Shown piece after piece: positions 43,148 to 45,210 of a stretch of 45,210 nucleotides of DNA. The translations under genes were made by a program, and so were the position numbers. This DNA is from JANRIC01 sp033765345 (GTDB lineage: Bacteria > Bacteroidota > Bacteroidia > Cytophagales > Microscillaceae). The notes under the pieces were generated by a model. It saw only the letters and a program-made list of their open reading frames with translations, was not told the origin of the DNA and did not search any database. The DNA lies in the NCBI GenBank assembly GCA_033765345.1, contig JANRIC010000093.1, positions 1 to 45,210 on the forward strand, in the 5' to 3' direction. The stretch's first letter is position 1; each line of letters begins with the position of its first letter.

Positions 43148-44263
43148 TTAAGATAAAAATTTATCTAAAGCCTGATAAGGCAATCCAAAAGCTTGGGCTA
43201 CACCCGGATAAACCACTTCCCCCTGAATGATATTTAAACCTTTTTTAAGCTCAGCGTTCTCCTGGCAGGCTTTTTTCCAACCCTTATTGGCCAGTTCCAG
43301 GGCATAAGGCAAGGTAGCATTGGTCAGAGCCATGGTAGAGGTATAGGGTACAGCGCCGGGCATATTGGCTACGCAATAGTGGATTACATCATCAATGATA
43401 TAAGTTGGGTCTTCGTGTGTGGTAGGTTTGCAGGTCTCGATACATCCCCCCTGGTCTACAGCTACATCAATCATTACAGTACCAGGCTGCATCAATTTGA
43501 GCATATCCCGTGTAATAAGGTGTGGAGCTTTGGCACCCGGAATCAAGACAGCCCCAATGATCAGGTCGGCGGTTTGTATAGCCTGCTTGATTACATATTG
43601 ATTAGAAACCAGTGTAGTCACATTGGCTGGCATAATATCCGACAAGTAGCGAAGGCGTGTCAGATTGATGTCCATAATGATCACGTGAGCACCCATACCG
43701 GCGGCCATTTTGGCAGCTTGTGTGCCTACGATTCCCCCTCCCAAGATCAGTACGTGGGCAGGTTTTACACCGGGCACGCCCCCCAATAAAATTCCCCGTC
43801 CCTTGAGTGGTTTTTCCAAATATTTTGCACCTTCCTGAACGGCCATTCTTCCGGCTACTTCTGACATAGGAATCAGCAAAGGGAGCGAACGATCGGATTT
43901 TTCTACGGTTTCATAGGCTAGGCAAATGGCTTTTCGTTCAATCATCGCTTTGGTAAGCTCTTCAGAAGATGCAAAGTGAAAATAAGTAAACAAAAGCTGA
44001 TTCTCACGAACGAGAGAATACTCCATTTCAATAGGCTCTTTCACTTTAATGATCATTTCGGCAGTTTGATATACCTCTTCTATCTCTGCCAAAATTTGCG
44101 CTCCTGCCTGCGTATATTCTTCGTCGCTGAAGCCACTTTCTACGCCTGCTTTGCTTTGAATAAAAACCTGATGCTGATGTTTGGTCAATTCAGCCGCACC
44201 CGCCGGAGTAAGTGCTACACGATTTTCGTTATTTTTTATTTCTTTGGGGACACCGATAATCAT
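43148..44263 (-). CDS. ald: Alanine dehydrogenase
   Basis: A 371-residue NAD-dependent enzyme that interconverts L-alanine and pyruvate plus ammonia. It starts IIGVPKEIKNNENRVALTPAG with the pyruvate-binding Arg at about residue 15, has VKEPIEMEY (Lys about 74), HFASSEEL (catalytic His about 96), the NAD fold VLILGGGIVGTQAAKMAAGMGA (about 168) and DVAVDQGGCIET (about 268). NMPGAVPYTSTMALTNATLP (about 299) closes the substrate pocket. Length and order are normal for Ald. It stands alone between the heme lipoprotein and a long repeat-bearing gap, and is flanked by two 21-bp arrays. Confidence 0.96.
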   Translation of the reverse strand: MIIGVPKEIKNNENRVALTPAGAAELTKHQHQVFIQSKAGVESGFSDEEYTQAGAQILAEIEEVYQTAEMIIKVKEPIEMEYSLVRENQLLFTYFHFASSEELTKAMIERKAICLAYETVEKSDRSLPLLIPMSEVAGRMAVQEGAKYLEKPLKGRGILLGGVPGVKPAHVLILGGGIVGTQAAKMAAGMGAHVIIMDINLTRLRYLSDIMPANVTTLVSNQYVIKQAIQTADLIIGAVLIPGAKAPHLITRDMLKLMQPGTVMIDVAVDQGGCIETCKPTTHEDPTYIIDDVIHYCVANMPGAVPYTSTMALTNATLPYALELANKGWKKACQENAELKKGLNIIQGEVVYPGVAQAFGLPYQALDKFLS

Positions 44264-44531
44264 TGGAAATAGAATATTATTTTAAATTATGGCTAAAATT
44301 AAATATTTATAACAAAAAAATAAAATAAATTGTAAGTAACCAAGAAAAATAAAAATTTTATATGGTAAAGTAATTATATGCAGGAGATTAGACCGTAAAA
44401 TATAATAAAAAAAGGAAATTATCCGGTTAAACTTTAAATTTACCCTTTTTTCTTTGTTGGATACCAAAATATATTAACAAATTACAAAAAAATTCGGGAG
44501 AAATCGGTATTCCTTTGCGTATAAATTTTAT

Positions 44532-44890
44532 TTTGCCTCAAAGAAAACTAAGTTTATTTAAAAGACACATCTTTTTACACCAAAGAAATTCTACTTCATC
44601 CTAAAAGAACTTAAGTTATCCTGAAGAGAGTTTATTCATCCTGAAGAAATCCTACTTTACCCTAAAGAAAGCCTATTCATCCTGAAGAAATCCTACTTCA
44701 CCCTGAAGAAATATTACTTTACCTTAAAGAAAGCCCATTCATCCTGAATAAATCCTACTTTGCCCTCAAGAAGCCCTTCTTTGACCTAAAGATACCCTAT
44801 TTTACCCTGAAGAAAGCCTATTGTAGACCAAAGCAGCTTTGGTTCATGATGAAGAAATCCTATTTTATGCTAAAAAACCTATTTGCTTCC
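44532..44890. repeat. Degenerate array of about 17 units with a 20-21 bp period
   Basis: Imperfect copies of a unit like YCAYCCTGAAGAAATCCTAY repeat with the core CTGAAG/CTAAAG at 44538, 44559, 44580, 44601, 44621, 44641, 44662, 44682, 44703, 44724, 44744, 44765, 44786, 44807, 44828, 44849 and 44870. The mean spacing is 20.75 bp. Spacings of 20 and 21 alternate, so no reading frame runs through the array and it is not a protein repeat. Odd and even units often alternate between TCATCCTGAAGAAATCC and TTTACCCTAAAGAAAGCC. Confidence 0.8.
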
Positions 44891-44945
44891 TACTTCTTAG
44901 AAGACGGATATAAAGAACAACACCATAGCCTTCAGGTTGAGCCTC

Positions 44946-45034
44946 CCTCAAGCTGTCATCCTGTAAAGGAACTTGTTTAATCCCACCGAGTCGTAATTTG
45001 TAAAAAGTTCCTGTCTTTATGACAGGATGACAAT
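44946..45034. repeat. Dispersed repeat with nested inverted repeats
   Basis: CTGTCATCCTGT and GGAACTTG (44952-44975) are mirrored by AAGTTCC and ACAGGATGACA (45005-45032), and inside the right part CCTGTC-TTTAT-GACAGG forms its own hairpin. The right part on the minus strand resembles 27315-27353 closely, suggesting a dispersed element. Confidence 0.6.
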
Positions 45035-45075
45035 GTTTTTTATACCCAAATCAAAGTGATTTAGGAAATACAAGA

Positions 45076-45096
45076 CCCCTGCGGGGCAAGTTTTTT
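45076..45096 (+). terminator. Short GC hairpin followed by T-run
   Basis: CCCC-TGC-GGGG (45076-45086) is followed by CAAG and T7. The stem is only 4 bp and there is no nearby plus-strand gene, so it may be part of a dispersed repeat. Confidence 0.3.
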
Positions 45097-45114
45097 TGAT
45101 TGTAGCTAAGGCTT

Positions 45115-45147
45115 AACGACAAGATCGCTCGAAGCGATCTTGTCGTT
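45115..45147. repeat. Perfect 15-bp-arm hairpin
   Basis: AACGACAAGATCGCT (45115-45129) and AGCGATCTTGTCGTT (45133-45147) pair perfectly around a CGA loop. Outer TAGC (45103-45106) and GCTA pair more loosely. No gene lies nearby in 44264-45210; the next gene would be right of the window. Confidence 0.85.
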
Positions 45148-45210
45148 GCTCGGCTAAAATTTTCCTCCACCCCTTACTAAATTATCTTCCTGAATTTGCT
45201 TATTTTTATC

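Noticed and set aside
43379..43789. 136-codon ORF antisense to alanine dehydrogenase
   Set aside because: The opposite strand encodes a clear Ald with full motifs, so this frame is a shadow.
44532..44890. Protein-coding tandem repeat of seven residues
   Set aside because: Unit lengths alternate between 20 and 21 bp, breaking every frame.

Overview
The window looks like a chromosomal segment from a Bacteroidota bacterium, probably of the Cytophagia type. The DNA is AT-rich. Many genes are preceded by the Bacteroidota -7 promoter element TAnnTTTG. Lipoproteins and signal peptides are frequent. One large secreted protein ends in a type IX secretion (T9SS) sorting domain. I see no rRNA, tRNA or CRISPR array, and no complete insertion sequence. 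The left edge does carry the start of an IS1-family transposase together with its terminal inverted repeat.

Layout. 1-136: end of an IS1-like element. 429-6115 (+): 5'-nucleotidase-family lipoprotein, an unknown protein, a membrane M28 peptidase and a DUF418 membrane protein. 6164-12285 (mostly -): sugar isomerase/epimerase-like protein, GNAT acetyltransferase, family 2 glycosyltransferase, a candidate small RNA near 9050-9170, a repeat-rich lipoprotein, and an unusual membrane-anchored malectin protein. 12286-13434 is a gene-poor stretch with ORF remnants, a structured element and a well-formed MITE. 13435-18215 (+): two tandem paralogous lipoproteins, a cystathionine beta-synthase-like enzyme and an AAA+ ATPase of the type found with contractile injection systems. 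18246-21036 (-): an unknown protein and a GH13 alpha-glucosidase. 21211-22751 (+): VOC protein and MFS transporter. 22758-25469 (-): secreted sugar-dehydrogenase-like T9SS cargo. 25707-27194 (+): NAD(P)-binding protein and LysE-type exporter.

27504-29245 (+) is a tight two-gene unit, an OLD/ABC-type AAA ATPase followed by a DUF3226 TOPRIM-like protein. It is flanked by repeat-bearing intergenic DNA and is the best candidate for an accessory, possibly defensive, system. 29430-39081 holds an unknown conserved protein, a secreted protein, glnS, a secreted amidotransferase-fold-like protein, an ABC1 kinase plus TetR regulator pair, a TPR protein, a VanX-type dipeptidase, a small membrane or secreted protein, and fmt. 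39245-42739 (+) encodes a 1164-residue lipoprotein with a beta-propeller, HEAT repeats and a C-terminal c-type heme domain. 43148-44263 (-) is alanine dehydrogenase.

The most striking non-coding features are two arrays of short units with a period of about 21 bp (two DNA helical turns), on both sides of the alanine dehydrogenase gene (42751-42855 and 44532-44890). They share the core CCCTGAAGA. Other notable structures are the 222-bp MITE with 14-bp inverted termini and an 11-bp direct repeat, and several long perfect hairpins between genes. All family assignments come from reading motifs by eye; no database search was run.
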